Below are positions 1 through 13,122 of a DNA stretch of 64,000 bases, piece after piece. The stretch is taken from assembly GCA_973895155.1 (NCBI GenBank), contig OZ316898.1:16740001-16804000 (forward strand). The letters run 5' to 3'. The position numbers were made by a program, and so were the translations under genes. How positions within the stretch are numbered: the stretch's first letter is position 1; every line of letters starts with the position of its first letter. Origin of the DNA: Marsupella aquatica (taxonomy: Eukaryota > Marchantiophyta). The notes below the pieces were generated by a model. The model had not been told where the DNA came from and made no database searches. It was given only the letters and a program-made list of their open reading frames with translations.

Positions 1-249
1 TCTGTCCAAGATGTCTCACCTTTGCTTGTACAAGATACTCTGTTGCGCAAGCATTCGAAAACTCACGGCGGAGCAAACAAATTGCTTCCAGTTTTTGGCC
101 AAAATACTTTCAAGAGTTATGCAAGAAGTCATCCAGACATTGTGCGGGAGCATCATGCAGACTTACTTCAGTCTGATGGTAAGCTTGTACTAAGTAAACT
201 TGAGGACTTCTCACCTAATCCTCAGGTAATTAAAGGTAAAGCTCTGTAA
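1..249 (+). CDS. possible internal or 3' exon of an unidentified gene, cut by the window edge
   Basis: Frame 1 is open from the first base to a TAA at 247-249 (82 codons). The translation is polar and protein-like, for example SKTHGGANKLLPVFGQNTF and YARSHPDIVREHHADLLQ. A good splice donor (GATG|GTAAGC) lies after base 178, so the exon may end there and the rest be intron. I do not recognise the family. No further exon of such a gene is apparent before HISN5. It could also be chance: 82 open codons are not rare. Confidence 0.3.
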   Translation, partial: SVQDVSPLLVQDTLLRKHSKTHGGANKLLPVFGQNTFKSYARSHPDIVREHHADLLQSDGKLVLSKLEDFSPNPQVIKGKAL

Positions 250-1797
250 GCTGGACTACATATCAAAGCTGAAAATGTAAGATAGGAAGAGTAAAATGCC
301 CTGTAATGTAAGTTTGTATCGTCAAGCTGGTGTACTTAATTAGAGAGAACCACTCAGATGACTCGTCATTTTTACAGATTATTAGACTCATGGAATGCGA
401 AAGTGGCCAAATTGACATACAGAGCTGGCAGAGAGTGACGTTTAAAGAATAAAGATCCTCAGGGCTCCACATTATCCAGATAAGGCAAGGCACTTCGAGA
501 AAGTGATGTGAGAACATTGAGTCAATGCGTAAGGGAAAGTTTCTGAATTCCACAAGTTGTAATGATGTATCCACCTTCAACCTTTTTAAGGATGTGCTGT
601 CTCGACAGTTTTGATACTGTATGGCATAATTTTGGATTCCAATCGAGTTTGATTTTGTGTGAGCTATATTTCTGGATTGCAATAGAGGGCTTCACTCCAC
701 ATCCGTGGGACATGCCCCTACCAAAGACACCCCAACACCCAGTCACCCTCATTTTCCCTACTTTCCGAATCTGAATTTCTTAGGAACAATGTGTACAAGG
801 ACTAATGGAGTTTGATTGCTGTACCGTAATGTACGGTGCACGGCCCATTACTGTTTGCAAGGCCACTATACAAAAGTAAAACTATGCCAAGGTGAACAGC
901 ATACAAGCCCACGGTAAAAAGTATTAGATTGTCAAACCTTCTTCAAAGCATTCCGTCAAGTAAAGGCAAGCATCGTGAGAACTTCTGCACTACCATCCGT
1001 CAAGTAAAGGCAAACACGGATACCACTGTTGATCGTGACTTAGTCAGCAGAGAACAATCATAAATAAGCAATTCGCCTACTTAGAGAAAATAAAACCAAG
1101 CTTTAATACATCCGCGTCACACGTAAACAAAGTACTGAACAATCATTAATACAAAAGAGGCATGGAACAACTCAATGTTGGTCCGATTTTAAAAATACGT
1201 AGAAGCCAAATTCTGCAAGCCACTACTTTACATTCCCAACTCAAAGGATTTTTTCATCCTAAATTTTCTTTCTCGGAACGTGATTTTCAGAAAAGTTTAT
1301 ACCAAATGACTGAAGTCTTTCAAAGTCGTCTTGAGATTGGGCGTGAGTTTGGTCCCAACTCTCAAGTCTCGCCCTGGGTTTCCTTTAGTTTAATCCAAAA
1401 CTGGCCCGAATTGTCCTGGGTTTACAGTTCAGTACTGACTCAGGTTCCAACTTCGAAAATGGTCGATTCCGCCCATCTCTCGCCTCCCATCCTCAATTAC
1501 TTTACGAAGAGCATCACTCACCCTTCTTCTGCGGACGAAGCCGGAGTTCACTTTTAGCCGATGACAGATTGCATGTTCGAGCTGGAGGAGAAATTCTTCA
1601 GCTGAAGGAATCCGGAGGGCGCGAGCCAAGTGGGGGATAGGAAAGCTCACGTGACAAAACAAAGACGAGTGAAAGTAGAAAATTGTAAAGGAAACGCAAC
1701 ACTCGGTTCCAGCTTGCGGAGTGAGAACTAATTCATCCAGTCGGGACAAGTACTAGAATTGCTAGAATTTCGAACCGAAGATTAATCAGCGGTGCTG
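250..1797. other. intergenic / HISN5 upstream region
   Basis: No convincing gene. Overlapping open frames of about 100-130 codons exist on both strands around 1160-1750 but lack recognisable motifs. A 21-bp direct repeat lies near 952-1016. The last few hundred bases should contain the HISN5 promoter and 5' leader. Confidence 0.5.
952..1016. repeat. short direct repeat, period 44 bp
   Basis: TCCGTCAAGTAAAGGCAAGC at 952 recurs with a single change at 996. The two copies are 44 bp apart. Confidence 0.7.
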
Positions 1798-4575
1798 ATG
1801 ATGGCAATGCCGACTCCAAGATGCTGCTCAGGAGGAGCAACAGCAGTACATATCGCCCATGGCAAGGGTACTGTAGTTACAGTGCTGTCCTCTACTCTTT
1901 CTCACCTCCTGTGTTTTTATTAGTCTTGCTTTAGTTCAGGTCATTGAATCATCGCCTTGCAGGCCCGTCTGTTTAGGTGTGTTGATGTGGAGATTCGCTG
2001 CACGAGTTGGATTTGAGTCAGTGATTTGGTAAAGATGGCGAGGGCAGTGCTGTTTTTCAAATGTGCTTGCAGACTTGAGCTCGACGTTTAATTGATTTTG
2101 TGTAATTGTTGCCAATTATAGGCTTCTTCTGTCCTTTGGGTTTTCCGAGGGTTGGCTGTTCTCCTTCCCCTGCAACACTGGGCTGGTGTTTGAGAAGCAT
2201 TCGGAGAGTACAAGTAATTAAGGCTGCAGTTCCTGAGGAAGGTTTGGTGGCCAGTACGGCGGCCCACACTCTACAGAATGGCTCCGCTGCTACTTCTTTT
2301 ACCACCGAAGAAGGTAAAGATCATGGAAATAAACGCCTGCTTCTATCATGACGATTTTTTTTCAATTCTCTCATTTGAATTTTTGATAGGTCAACAAAAG
2401 CGTGCGCATGATGGTTTAGGGATACTGTAAGTGGGGGATTGTTCTAGATGAGGTTTATTTCTTGGAGATACTTTTGTGTCTTGTGATCTGCTCGCTAATT
2501 CGATCAATAGAAGTCCAAATTTCCGAATTATGCATAGATTATGCTGGTTTGGTACTTGAGAAACGCATAAACCTAAACCAATAATATAACGCGTATAGTT
2601 TATTGGATCGATTCTGGACTGATCACACCTACATTTTGGAACGGTTGCTCGTTTAGTGCTGCCTCGAATCGGCAAAGTCTCTCGAGTGACGAAGGAAACA
2701 AGTGTGAATGTGAAGCTCAATCTGGACGGGACTGGGATTTGCAATTGTAGCACCGGGATTCCATTTCTGGACCACATGCTGGATGTAAGTCTACGCCTTT
2801 TGAATCCACCCATCGGGCATTATGGTAATAGCAAACGTCAGAATTTTTTCTCTCCTTGATGGGAAGAAATTGTACCTCTGGGATCCTATGGTGTACGGAG
2901 CCAATCTGTCACTGGACAAAGAGCAAGAAGTTGTGTTTCTCCTTACTCTCTGATGGCTGCCAACACCAGCTTACGTTGGAAATCGTGTCTTGCAGCAACT
3001 TGCGTCTCATGGACTGCTCGATGTGGAGGTCACTGCCAAGGGTGACGTACATATTGATGATCACCATACAAATGAGGATATCGGTCTTGCTGTAGGAACT
3101 GTAAGTCCCCAATTCATAATATTTTCAATAACTGTTCATCCAAGACAGGCATAAGTTACGTACCGGTCAAGTTTGCACAGACATCCCCGCTCATTTATTC
3201 GTATAGGGTTCAATCGAAGCGATCATTCTCAGTTTTTCGAGTTAAGCCAAGAAGACTTCTACTTAAGTCAAAATGGCTCCGGAGCATCGTGAATTTCAAG
3301 TGATAATGGTATTGTCCTTCATTAGGAATGTTCGACTTGCAAAGACTTGCTATTATTTATTTTGACGTTTTCATTCAAGAATACATACTACAGGCACTTC
3401 TTCAAGCTCTGGGAGATCGAAAAGGGATTTATCGTTTTGGGGACTTCAATGCTCCGCTAGACGAAGCTCTGGTCCATGTTGTTTTGGTACGAATTCTATT
3501 AGTGTCTTCTTTCCTGATATGTGATAGCTTGAAATGCAAATGAAATTCTGGCATGTAGATTGTGATGCGCAAGATGGCCTGCCCGCCAGCAACTTAGCTG
3601 TCTATCATTAATTCCTCCTTTTCTTCTCCTCAACTGGGGTCTCTGTCTGATGCTGCAAGAATCTTGAAGGGAAATTTCTGTTGAAAGCCTAGTGACAGAC
3701 TTGCCCCCACCATTTGGTGCTTTTGCATATAACGCAGGATTTATCAGGGAGACCGTACTTGGGGTATGATGTGAATATCCCTACTCAAAGAGTGGGTACT
3801 TATGACACACAGGTTTGTAACCAAAGTTCCATGGCCATTTACCGGGGATGATCCAAAGTCACAGTTTAACGCTTTCAGTCTTTTATTGAGGCTCGTCGAT
3901 TAGTTGAATTTAGTCATGAGTAGTGGTTCTCGTTTGTAGTTGGTGGAGCACTTCTTCCAATCTGTTGTCAACACTTCTGGCATGACATTACATATTCGGC
4001 AGGTGCAGTCTGACTTTCCTCACTCTCTTGATTACGCACTGGAGTTTCAGTATTTAGTTTCAGCCATGTTTGCTGTACTCAAAGTCAGTGGAACTGGGTC
4101 AGCCACTAACTGATTTGTACTTGCACGTTTATTCTGATACGCAAGCATTGAAGTGCCATGTTTTTCTTAGCTAATTCCAGCTCGGACGATTCATCATTTC
4201 TTAGAAGGAAGTTCTTGGTTCTGTGTAGCTGGCTGGAAAGAACTCGCACCACATAATTGAGGCTACTTTTAAAGCATTTGCGAGGGCCCTTCGACAGGCA
4301 ATTGAGTATGACTTAAGGAGGAAAGGGACAATCCCCAGGTAAAGACATCAAAACTGCATGCAAAAGGATCAACTTTGACTGATATTGATGTGAAAGTCAG
4401 ATTTCCTTGCTGATTGTCCATTTTGTGGCATCGGACTCTCATATTTCTTTGAATATTGGATACGTCTTCAGTCTTGTGGACACCAATCGCATTCTATGGA
4501 AAATATTCTAGTAGGCTTTACGATGCAATTGCTTTCATCTTGTGCAGCTCCAAAGGCGTCCTTTCTCGAGCATGA
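1798..4575 (+). CDS. HISN5: imidazoleglycerol-phosphate dehydratase, plastid-targeted (histidine biosynthesis)
   Basis: Catalyses dehydration of imidazole-glycerol phosphate to imidazole-acetol phosphate (EC 4.2.1.19), the sixth step of histidine synthesis, in plastids of plants. Exons with consistent phase: 1798-1867, 2122-2313, 2657-2784, 2996-3100, 3394-3486, 3738-3812, 3940-4002, 4229-4338, 4548-4575 (287 residues). All introns are GT-AG. Residues 1 to about 85 look like a transit peptide and are variable. The enzyme core starts near [12 protein letters not shown]. The two Mn-binding motifs characteristic of the family are present: HHTNE (153-157) and HHIIE (249-253), plus FLDHM (H127), RFGDF and the terminal SSKGVLSRA. 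The core exons are near-certain. The first exon ([10 protein letters not shown]...) was chosen because it supplies an ATG and fits the phase of exon 2; it could be wrong. A second ATG lies at 1801. Confidence 0.92.
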
Positions 4576-5546
4576 TTGTGGAATGGACATTAAGTTGATT
4601 CAGCGGTATTGGAATCATCTTTAGAAAGCTACTGTCAGAGATTTCTGGCTTGTTCTGTCCGAAAGGACTTCAGAGTTGAGGTCCACAAGTATACGGTCCT
4701 CATTGAAAGTTTGGACGCCTGCAGAATTCATTTCCCTGTACGAAGAAATATTAATTTAAAGTTGACATGGAAAATCTCTGTTCAACATTTCCTGGATACT
4801 TCGTTAGGCAAGTGTTTTGCAGGTGTTGCGAGCTAGGTGTTCGTTGTAATGTCCAGGGTCCATTTACAAGTAGCACGTTAATGGAAAGTTGCTTGAGCTC
4901 GATTCTTTCAAGACTAATTGCATCAACTCTCGCGATGGTTGTAAACCAAGGTTGTTTCTTCCTTACTCGAGGTTTTCGGCATTTACTTCAATATTGGATA
5001 AAACCAGGACAAGGATGTAGGCCGAAGATCCCAGCATTGGCTTTGGACATGAATTTACAGTCGTAAGGTTTCGAGGCACCAACAGGCCTATCATGCTACG
5101 GTCGATAATCATCCATAAATGTCCAGTCTCATCACATACAACCTGGCTTCATTTGAAACCCTAGCTAATGGCTGATGCATCTTTTTCCCGAAGTACTGTA
5201 GAACATTAAATTTATGAGGATTAAATATGGCATTCTGAACAGCAGCGCTCCAGTGGAACAGAGAATATGAAGGAGCCCACGAGCTATGGTAATGGCGAGT
5301 TAGAAATACTTCCTTACATCTGTGGGATTCAGAAACTAAGACAACAAAATGCTTTAGCTTTCCCAGGGGCCAAGTGGGCCTTTTGTTCAAGAGAGCCAAG
5401 GTGCAATGATGAATCTGAAAGACGTGAGGGCATATTGTATTTTGGCTCGCATTTTAAGCAACGACAAATTTGTACTGCTTCAGCACGTGCTTGAGCCATC
5501 CCATTGAAGTACTATATTTCCAGGATTTTGGTAACCGGTGAGGCTT

Positions 5547-5682
5547 CAATTTGCCTGGCCTTGGGGTTTTTGCAGCACAGATTGTGTGTTAATTTATTAT
5601 GACATTATACTGTTCAATTTGCCTGCGTTGGTGTTTTGCTGCACAGATTGTGTGTTGATTTTATTATTTTGTTGATTTTATT
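5547..5682. repeat. imperfect tandem duplication, period about 68 bp
   Basis: CAATTTGCCTGG at 5547 and CAATTTGCCTGC at 5615 each begin a unit containing GCACAGATTGTGTGTT. The second unit carries an extra internal TTGATTTTATTAT duplication. The copies have diverged by substitutions and small indels. Confidence 0.7.
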
Positions 5683-6440
5683 ATGACGTGAGACGGCAGG
5701 TGCATCTTAGTTGATGTTGTGGGAGCTAACCTTGAGTGTCAGTATATCATCCGCTTGAGGATCTCACGCAACCAAACAATTTCGGGATAGTACAGCACAA
5801 TCAAAGAATTATGTAGGGCAAAGAAAATCAAATAAACAGCAACATATTCAAAGAGTTACTGTACTACAGCACAACGAGAGTCAAAGAATTAGTGTAGTGC
5901 AAACTCCTTGTGACCAAATCTTCGGATCACTAAAAGCCAAATGGACACTCTTACGTGGACAGAAATTCCTTCGACCCAAAGAAACCGAATTGGCCCAGTG
6001 ACCACGTAAGGTCACTTGTGTGTCGCCGTAGGGTTAAACTTCATGTCAGTTTTGTGAGCTCTCCTTTGAGTGTTCTCTGCATTTTATACATCGTTATAAC
6101 GACAAAAAAAACCGTACAGGGTCCACGAATTGGAGCTTTAATCGGCACCCAATGAGGTACCTTATTATAAGCGACAACCGAGGCGTTGCTGATTGGCAGA
6201 TCCATGGCGGCTCTGGCCTCCTTTCCTCCACAAGGACGTAAGACAGGAGGCATGATAAGGTAATGCAGGGTAAGTTTGGCAATTAGTCTTTATCATTCCC
6301 CTCCCATAAGATGGGGGATAGCCCTCGTTCCTCGCTCGAACAAAAATATTGTAGACTATAATTACGAGTAAAGAAACCACCAGCTCTGCTTGTCCCATCC
6401 TTCACTTCGTAGCTCAAATAACTAAGATAGTCCTATGATT

Positions 6441-6620
6441 GGACCTTGAATTATCTTTGCCAAACAAATGATTGCTGATATGAACTAAAGTCCTGATTGA
6501 GCTCCACTTTGTTTATGAAGCCCAGATGGACCTTGAATTATCTTTGCGAAACAAATGATTGCTGATCTGAACTAAAGTCCTGATTGACCTCCACTTTGTT
6601 TATGAAGCCCAGATGGACCT
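6441..6620. repeat. 87-bp tandem duplication
   Basis: A unit starting GGACCTTGAATTATCTTTGC (6441-6527) is repeated at 6528-6614 with three visible substitutions. GGACCT at 6615 starts a truncated third unit. Confidence 0.9.
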
Positions 6621-6723
6621 GGCAAGCTTGGATGGACTTGCTCTAAAGATTTGATTTGAACTGATTGAAATATGACCTATAAACTGTCTCCTTACCACAA
6701 CCTGTGATGATTACAGAGCTTCT

Positions 6724-6840
6724 GCTCTCAAATGCTAAGGGCAACATATTGTTGAATCACATAAACACCCACAACGTGCAGCTCTCAAATGCTAAGGGCA
6801 ACATATTGTTGAATCACATAAACACCCACAACGTGCAGCT
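6724..6840. repeat. 57-bp perfect tandem duplication
   Basis: The unit starting GCTCTCAAATGCTAAGGGCA (6724-6780) is repeated exactly at 6781-6837. Identity of the two copies suggests a recent duplication. Confidence 0.92.
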
Positions 6841-9055
6841 AAGGTTATCTGCTTGTTTTTTAATGTCAATACCTCCCGTATACAGTTTCCCTGCGTACAC
6901 AGGTCGACCATATACGGTCAACAGAATACCTCATTAAAAAACACTCTGCATTTTTAACTATATACGTTATGGTCAGCCTTCGATCCTTGCTCAATACTAC
7001 CAAGAACAGTAGCGGAATAGGAAAGGCCGTCGACCCCGTTCCTTCTACTTCAAATTCTCTATGATTGTCAACCACTCAGTACACACCTTTAACCCATGTT
7101 ATCAACTGAAACGAGCGACAAACCCCACTCTGTACAGACCGAGTGTATATCCCAAGAAGCAGCGCCGATTTGATTCACTGTCCCGTCAAAATTTTCAAGT
7201 CCCACAAGACGGAAAGAGCTGGGGTAGTTTGCTACAGGCTGACAGCTTTTTTTCTGATAAAAATAAGTAGCGAAAAGTGCCGAATTCCACCCCCACAGAA
7301 AAATATCTTGTGGCTAAAATTGGCACAACTTTTGTCTTGATTAGCCCATTTTCCACCGGCCACAGATCCTCTCAGCAACAAGCTGATTATTATCTTTAAA
7401 TCCAAAGTGATCCGATGTCAGAAATTAATAAGGAAAATGCTAAGTATCTTCTCCTTTCACAAGGCCAGCTTGGCCAGAGGGAAAACCCTGCCGCATTTGG
7501 CTGAGCTTTTGTCTTGGATTAATAACCAGTTTCTCTTACATCTGGTTAACTTGAATGCCCATTATGGCCTTGATGGGCAAATGAGGGGTCTGGACCTGTC
7601 ATCTGTCACACCCGGTAGCCCCGACCACCCATCCCAACCCCGAACTTGAACCCAAATCTCTGGCCCCGGCCCTGACCCAACCTGGCCCAGACCCCAAATT
7701 GGGGGACCGGCTTGCTAAACCGGGGGAGTCGGGGGGGAGCCCAGACCGGGCCGGGAAGGGGTTTGGGAGAATTTGAGATGACCAAGGAATAAACAGGAAT
7801 GTCTGTCACTTGGCCCTATTTGGAGCCTAATATGATGAGTTCACGTGTTGGGCAACACATAAACTTGCCCATCACTTGAAACCTGGCCTGAATGTGATGG
7901 TTATCATTAATCTAGAAAAATCTAGGAAAATCTAATGATAAATAATTAATCTAATCAAATAAAGAATATCAGCATCTTCTGTTTCAAACAAGTGGTCTTC
8001 GGCCACGTTGGCCAAAAGAAGCGGAAAAATATTGAGAATTACCGTTAGATTAGGCTTTGCTCAAAAAGGAAAGCCTCTGAATAGCCTCTAAATCTTGAAG
8101 GGCACCCGTAACATCCATTGGTGCTTTTTACTGCTCAGTAAATTTCAGTTCGAGTCAGACAAAATTCTCAGAGGTTATTACCCACAAATAATGTCCATGG
8201 AACTCTAAAGTGTGCACAGAACTGCAGTGTACGGTGGCTGTCGATGGATGTCAGTGCGGAACTGTGGCCATCCATGCATCCATCAGTGCAATGCAATATG
8301 TACAGAAGTTGTAACGTGTTTACGTAAGATGGCCCACGGTGACGCAAGCAGATTACGTCCATCCGTCCTCTCTTCCCTCCCTCCTTGTCCGTCAGTTTTC
8401 TTTGCTTGCCCTAAACCCTTGCTGGTCCCTCTCTTTCTGTCTGTACTTGTCCCTCGTTTCCAAAGTCTCAATTGTTTTTTTTTAAGGCACGAAAGCCGTC
8501 TCACTTTTTTTAGTGGTGGTGGATGGGGGTAGGCTTTTTCATTGTTGCTTCTTTCGTTGCTGTCTCCCGCGCCCAACCCCTTGACAAACAGATGAATTAT
8601 ATCGCTAACTGCAAAGCGCCAACCAAGGGAAAGGAGAAGTTGTACACCACAGTGACAGTCCGAACGAGAGTAATGCTGGGATGGGCCAAGTTACTGTTGA
8701 CCAGAAAAGAAGAGATTTTTATTAATCAAAGAAAGTTATTGCTATCTAAGTACCAAAAAGGTTTTTTCTGGGGTTAATTTGGATTGTTTGCTCCATGGGG
8801 GCTTCAGTTTGTTACTAAGTGAATTGGATGAAATTTGTGGTATTAATAAGAATACATTTTAGCAAAAATTACAAAATTCGATAATGCAAATTCAAAAAGA
8901 TTCAGCAACGGTTGTGAGACTGGAATCAAAATGTTTCTGTGCCTTGAAACAGTTTCTCAGGGCATTCTCCTAAAGCAGTTCCACAAGGCACCGGAACCAA
9001 TTACACCACCTATGGTTAAGTTGTGAACTTACCCTCTAGTGTTGCTCTAACTTGA

Positions 9056-9085
9056 GTCTCTCTCTCTCTTTCTCTCTCTCTCTCT
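9056..9085. repeat. TC-dinucleotide microsatellite
   Basis: Near-uninterrupted (TC)n tract with one TTT break. Confidence 0.9.
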
Positions 9086-9700
9086 GTGTATTGCTCTTTA
9101 TGATCTAAGGACAAAAATGTGTGAGTAATTACAATTATAAACAAATGATTTGTTGCCACTTGTCAGAGTATTTTTGCAGCACCCTGCCCAGTATAATATT
9201 TTTATTTCTCGGTGTCCGTGCCTCTCAAAAGGATACGATAGGTGACCCTCTTGGCTTAATTACCCTCTTGACTTAATTAGTTGTGTCCCTTCGGGTCCTA
9301 CTCCACCTCCCTCCCCATGTATTGACTTGAGGGGCTCCTTGAACCAGCCTGAGGGAGGGGCTCACCATCAACTCAGTACTCGAAAAATGGACGGCTATCT
9401 CAAGTGGACCCCTGACCGAGATTGCCTCCAACCATTTTTGGAGGCTTGAGGGCAGAGACCATCCTACCCAGTTTGAGGTTGATGGATTGGAGCCCCCTTC
9501 TTGCTGAGGGTGTTGCGGCCATTGCATCACGTACTGATTCGGGTATTAATTATTTATTTTTTCTATCACGGAGGCAAGGAGCACAGCTTGCAACAGCTTC
9601 GTCAACATTTGTCAACCGGGTAGTCCTGCGGCGAAAGATATTAGGGGAGGGAGGAAAGGAACATAGGACGGGAGGAAGAAAAATAAAGGACGAGCAACGG

Positions 9701-12700
9701 AGAAGTGAGAAATGGCGGCCTCGCCAGAAATTTCGTTCGGACTTTCTTCTTCCCGTCGTTGATTGATGAAGACGCTAATTTGTCGTTGTTCCCCTCTCCT
9801 TCGTAACGCGATTTTGTCCGGCCTTTTTCATCAGGCTTGTTGACAGAACAAATTGTGGAATTGCGGAACAAAGGCAACGAGAGGAGGGAAGGAGCTGAAA
9901 GTTTTGTAGCAACCAGCCCCTTGTAATAATTACGACGTATCATCTGGCGTGCGATTGTACAGGACTGTAGGTGCCGCAATTGGATTCCTCTTGGTCCCCG
10001 AGTTGACCTGCCTTTGGCTTTAGGCATCCCTCCGCAATTCCTCGCACCCTCTCGGAAAAGCTTTGTTCAACCCTACTGACAAATTAGATACAGAAACAGG
10101 AGGAAATACGGAGTATTATTCTTCGGAGCAGAATCCTTCGGTATTTCTGAGGAAAGGGATGTGAATGGACTTGATCTTAGGCTGTGCCTGATCGTGGAGG
10201 TGGCGCTGATGTGCGCGCTATTGTTGGTAAGTTTAGATTATTCAGTTCTATCTCCTCTCTGTTTCCATCCTGAGTGGCTACTCCGTGGTTGTTATCGTTT
10301 GAAGTTCATGACTTTCATCACGTAATTGTGAGGGAAACTGTCTGATAACTTTCTGTATAAGCACATTTTCGATTGCAAGTAAAAGGAAACTTGTCCGCGT
10401 CATAACTTTCTCTGTTAGCACGTTTTGATCACCTGGGTCCTGGTAGGGTAACTTGTTAGGGAAAAGTATGATAACTATCTCTATTAGCGCTTTTCTCTAG
10501 AGTGAAAAGGGATGAATTGATTGGCGGACGGACGGCTGGCAGTCTACCTTCCGCTGCCAGCCCGGTGGTGGTTTGGTACTTTAGCTGCACAACCTAGTCG
10601 ACTGCTGCACTCGATGTCTCACCCGCGCTCACGAATTTTCGCTTGCCCTCGCCAAAATTTTCGACTCTGCTGGCATGCTTGTCTTGTTAAGTGACATCTT
10701 TCCTGGGTCGAATGCCCCCTCACGAAAAGAATCCCGGTGATGGTTTAGACACCGATGTCGTGGAGAGGAGTACGGCATAAGAGAGCTATTTCATCGTTTC
10801 AAATTTAGGGAGTACTGCGGTAGGGAGCCCTATCACAACTACGCAAATAATTCCTCCTTTCACCGCTTTCCTCACTGCTTTGTCTCCTCCTTTCACCGCC
10901 TGAGCAGGGCCTGGTTGCTTCCTCTCTTCTTCTTCCCGTTCTTGTGATGTGTAGCCTGCGGAAATAATGTGCTTCTCCTTCGCCCTCGGATACCAGCAAG
11001 GAAAATTGTCCTTCTTCGATTGATCCCCTTGCTTTTGCCTTCAAGTCCTTCCCTCTCTCTCTCACTCTCCACCTCCCTGAAGCACAATTTGCCGGCCCGC
11101 TTACGTTCTCATTTATCATTGATTCATAGATTGGATTATTGATCTGCTCCCTCTCCCTCGTTGATTCGTTTATTGGCTGGTCGATTACTCCCCTCCCTCT
11201 GAATGTCGGAAAAGCCGCGAGTACACTATTCGATTGAGTATCCGAGGCAAACGGCCGTGTCTAGCGGCCAAATTTCGTCTGGCTAGGGGCTCTTCCCTGT
11301 CGTTGTGAAAGTCGCTGTGGAGAATTGGCTTATTCTTAGCGCTGTGCTCGGGGATCATTGGATTCTTAGATTGACGCATGAATGAAATCGAATATTCCAG
11401 AGAGGGATGGGACACTGAAACAACAGGGGATCAAGAAGACTCAAAGGAGAGTGGAGACGTCTTTTGTCTCTTTCACGTCTTTCCCTTGAGAGGGTCATTA
11501 TGGTTAGTGTTTGTCGGTTCGTTTCGAAGGGTTGGGGCCGTTGAATTCACTTCCGCTACCACTGCACTCGAGCGTGCTCAAGGACAGTTCCCTCAACCGA
11601 AGAAATGAGCACAAAGTCGTTGGTCTCTCTGGGCACAAAGGATGTTTTCCTGAAAGCCCGGTGCGCGCGTTCTTTTTGAGAATTGCTCGCGGCGGTGAGA
11701 ACGCTAACGTGCTCGGGCCCGACGAGAGTGTCACGAGATTATAATTCTTCGTTTGTTCGGACACGCCGTGTGACTTCTCCGTGCCCTCGACCTTGTTCAG
11801 GGCTGTCAATCTTTGAAGCTTGGGAAGCGGAATTGTCGCCGCTCGTCTTAGGAATGCTGGCGATACGGAGAATCGATTCCGTATCGTGGGTGACTTCACC
11901 TCATTTCCTCCTACTCGACTTCCTGACCCTGGTCCGTGAAGTTATGGTTTTAGGGTCTTGCTTCATTCCTTTAGTGCGTCAAAGCGTAGCTAGGTCATTG
12001 GCAACAAAGCGTAACAGTTGGATTAATTTGGTTGCCGTGTGGTGTTGACAGGCTGGATGACAAGGATCTATTGAAAGTTTTACTCAAGGAGTACCGTGAT
12101 GCTGAATACGCTACATTCATGTAGAGACCAGTTACATGAGGTACTTGCTCGCGCTATGTATTCATCTACTCACGTCTTTCTGTCCTGTGTCCCGCTTGTG
12201 GAGGATGGACTTTCAACCTTTCGTGCACTAGTGTAATATATCCACCTTTCCCCTTATAGCCTGAGGAGGTGAGGCTTTTCATTCAAGGTTGTGATGATCA
12301 ACGATTGAGGATTTTGCCTAGGGATGTAACTCTGGCTGTTTTGGAGATTGATTCTCTGTCTCATGCCTGTAATCCCAAATTCATTTTTTCTCAAACCTGA
12401 TAAGGCTTCTCATATCCTCGTATTGTCTAGGTCTTGCGGCTTCCCACTCCAGAAACTCTGCAGTAAGGATGCCCTGTGTCATGAAATGCTTTCTAGGTTC
12501 TAGGCTGACTCATCAGATGTGACCTGTAAGATCAGTTTGTTGATTCTTAGCTTCCATTTCAACCCAAAGTATTTTGGGGAACCTTCTCTATCCAGTTGAG
12601 TGGATATTGGAATTACTAATCTTTGTGTGTCCTCTCCCTTTGTTGCTTTCTTCGGACCTTGAAGGTCTGTGCGTTTTGTAATTTTGAGCCATATGTACGC

Positions 12701-13109
12701 TTTTTGTAAGTGCAGTTCTGTTATTATAGATCAGTTTCTGCGTCATCCAGAAATTTTAACGTTTAATAGATTTTGGAGCTTCGAAGTTCGGTAGCATCAA
12801 ACAGCAAGTTGAACGAGACATGTAAGCTTCGTCCCCCTGGGTGGATAGGTACTAAGGTTTATTTGACATTTGGGTGATGTGATCAGGCTAGCAGTTCCGG
12901 GTCTGGGCTGCGTCTCATTCCTAAGGGGCAGGTGATACGGAAAAGTTGATATTTCATACTCTGAGTTACGTAGTCGATGGGCAGTGCTACACTCGGACTT
13001 TTCAATTACTTATGTATATTGGGAGGACCTGATGTACACTTAGGGTCTAGGACGTAACCGAGATGGGTCACGAGTACAACAAGTTGGAGCAAACCAGTGA
13101 GAATTTTAC
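9701..13109 (+). promoter_or_regulatory. probable ATG9 promoter and long 5' leader
   Basis: No supportable protein gene in about 3.4 kb. Several shadow frames exist on both strands but none has family motifs. A good splice donor (TTG|GTAAGTTT) at about 10228 and the pyrimidine-rich, GC-moderate texture suggest non-coding leader exons and a leader intron of ATG9, but I cannot place the transcription start. Confidence 0.35.
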
Positions 13110-13122
13110 ATGGCTAAAGTAA
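13063..13122 (+). promoter_or_regulatory. upstream ORF overlapping the ATG9 start
   Basis: ATG at 13063 has G at -3 and G at +4, a strong plant initiation context. It opens 19 codons (MGHEYNKLEQTSENFTWLK) ending TAA at 13120-13122. It is out of frame with ATG9, overlaps the first ATG9 ATG (13110, weak -3 T), and its stop overlaps the in-frame Met5 codon at 13122 as TAATG. If transcribed it would be expected to repress or redirect ATG9 initiation. Confidence 0.45.

Larger units (their letters stand above)
4576..9700. other. gene-poor spacer with short tandem duplications
   Basis: HISN5 3' UTR followed by about 5 kb without a supportable gene. Open frames here are short, overlap each other on both strands and carry no recognisable domain. 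The stretch holds tandem duplications at 5547, 6441 and 6724, a GC-rich proline/glycine-like patch at 7600-7760 and a TC microsatellite at 9056. I see no transposase or reverse-transcriptase signature. Confidence 0.5.

Noticed and set aside
1162-1749. Open frames of 131 codons (+) and 106 codons (-) overlapping each other
   Set aside because: Both overlap on opposite strands, have no domain motif and lie in the expected HISN5 upstream region; they look like chance.
5109-5399. 96-codon minus-strand frame downstream of HISN5
   Set aside because: No motif, no splice signals around it and an overlapping plus frame of similar quality.
7600-7760. GC-rich Pro/Gly-like patch with near-palindromic CCCGG runs
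   Set aside because: Low-complexity sequence with no clear stem or coding signal.
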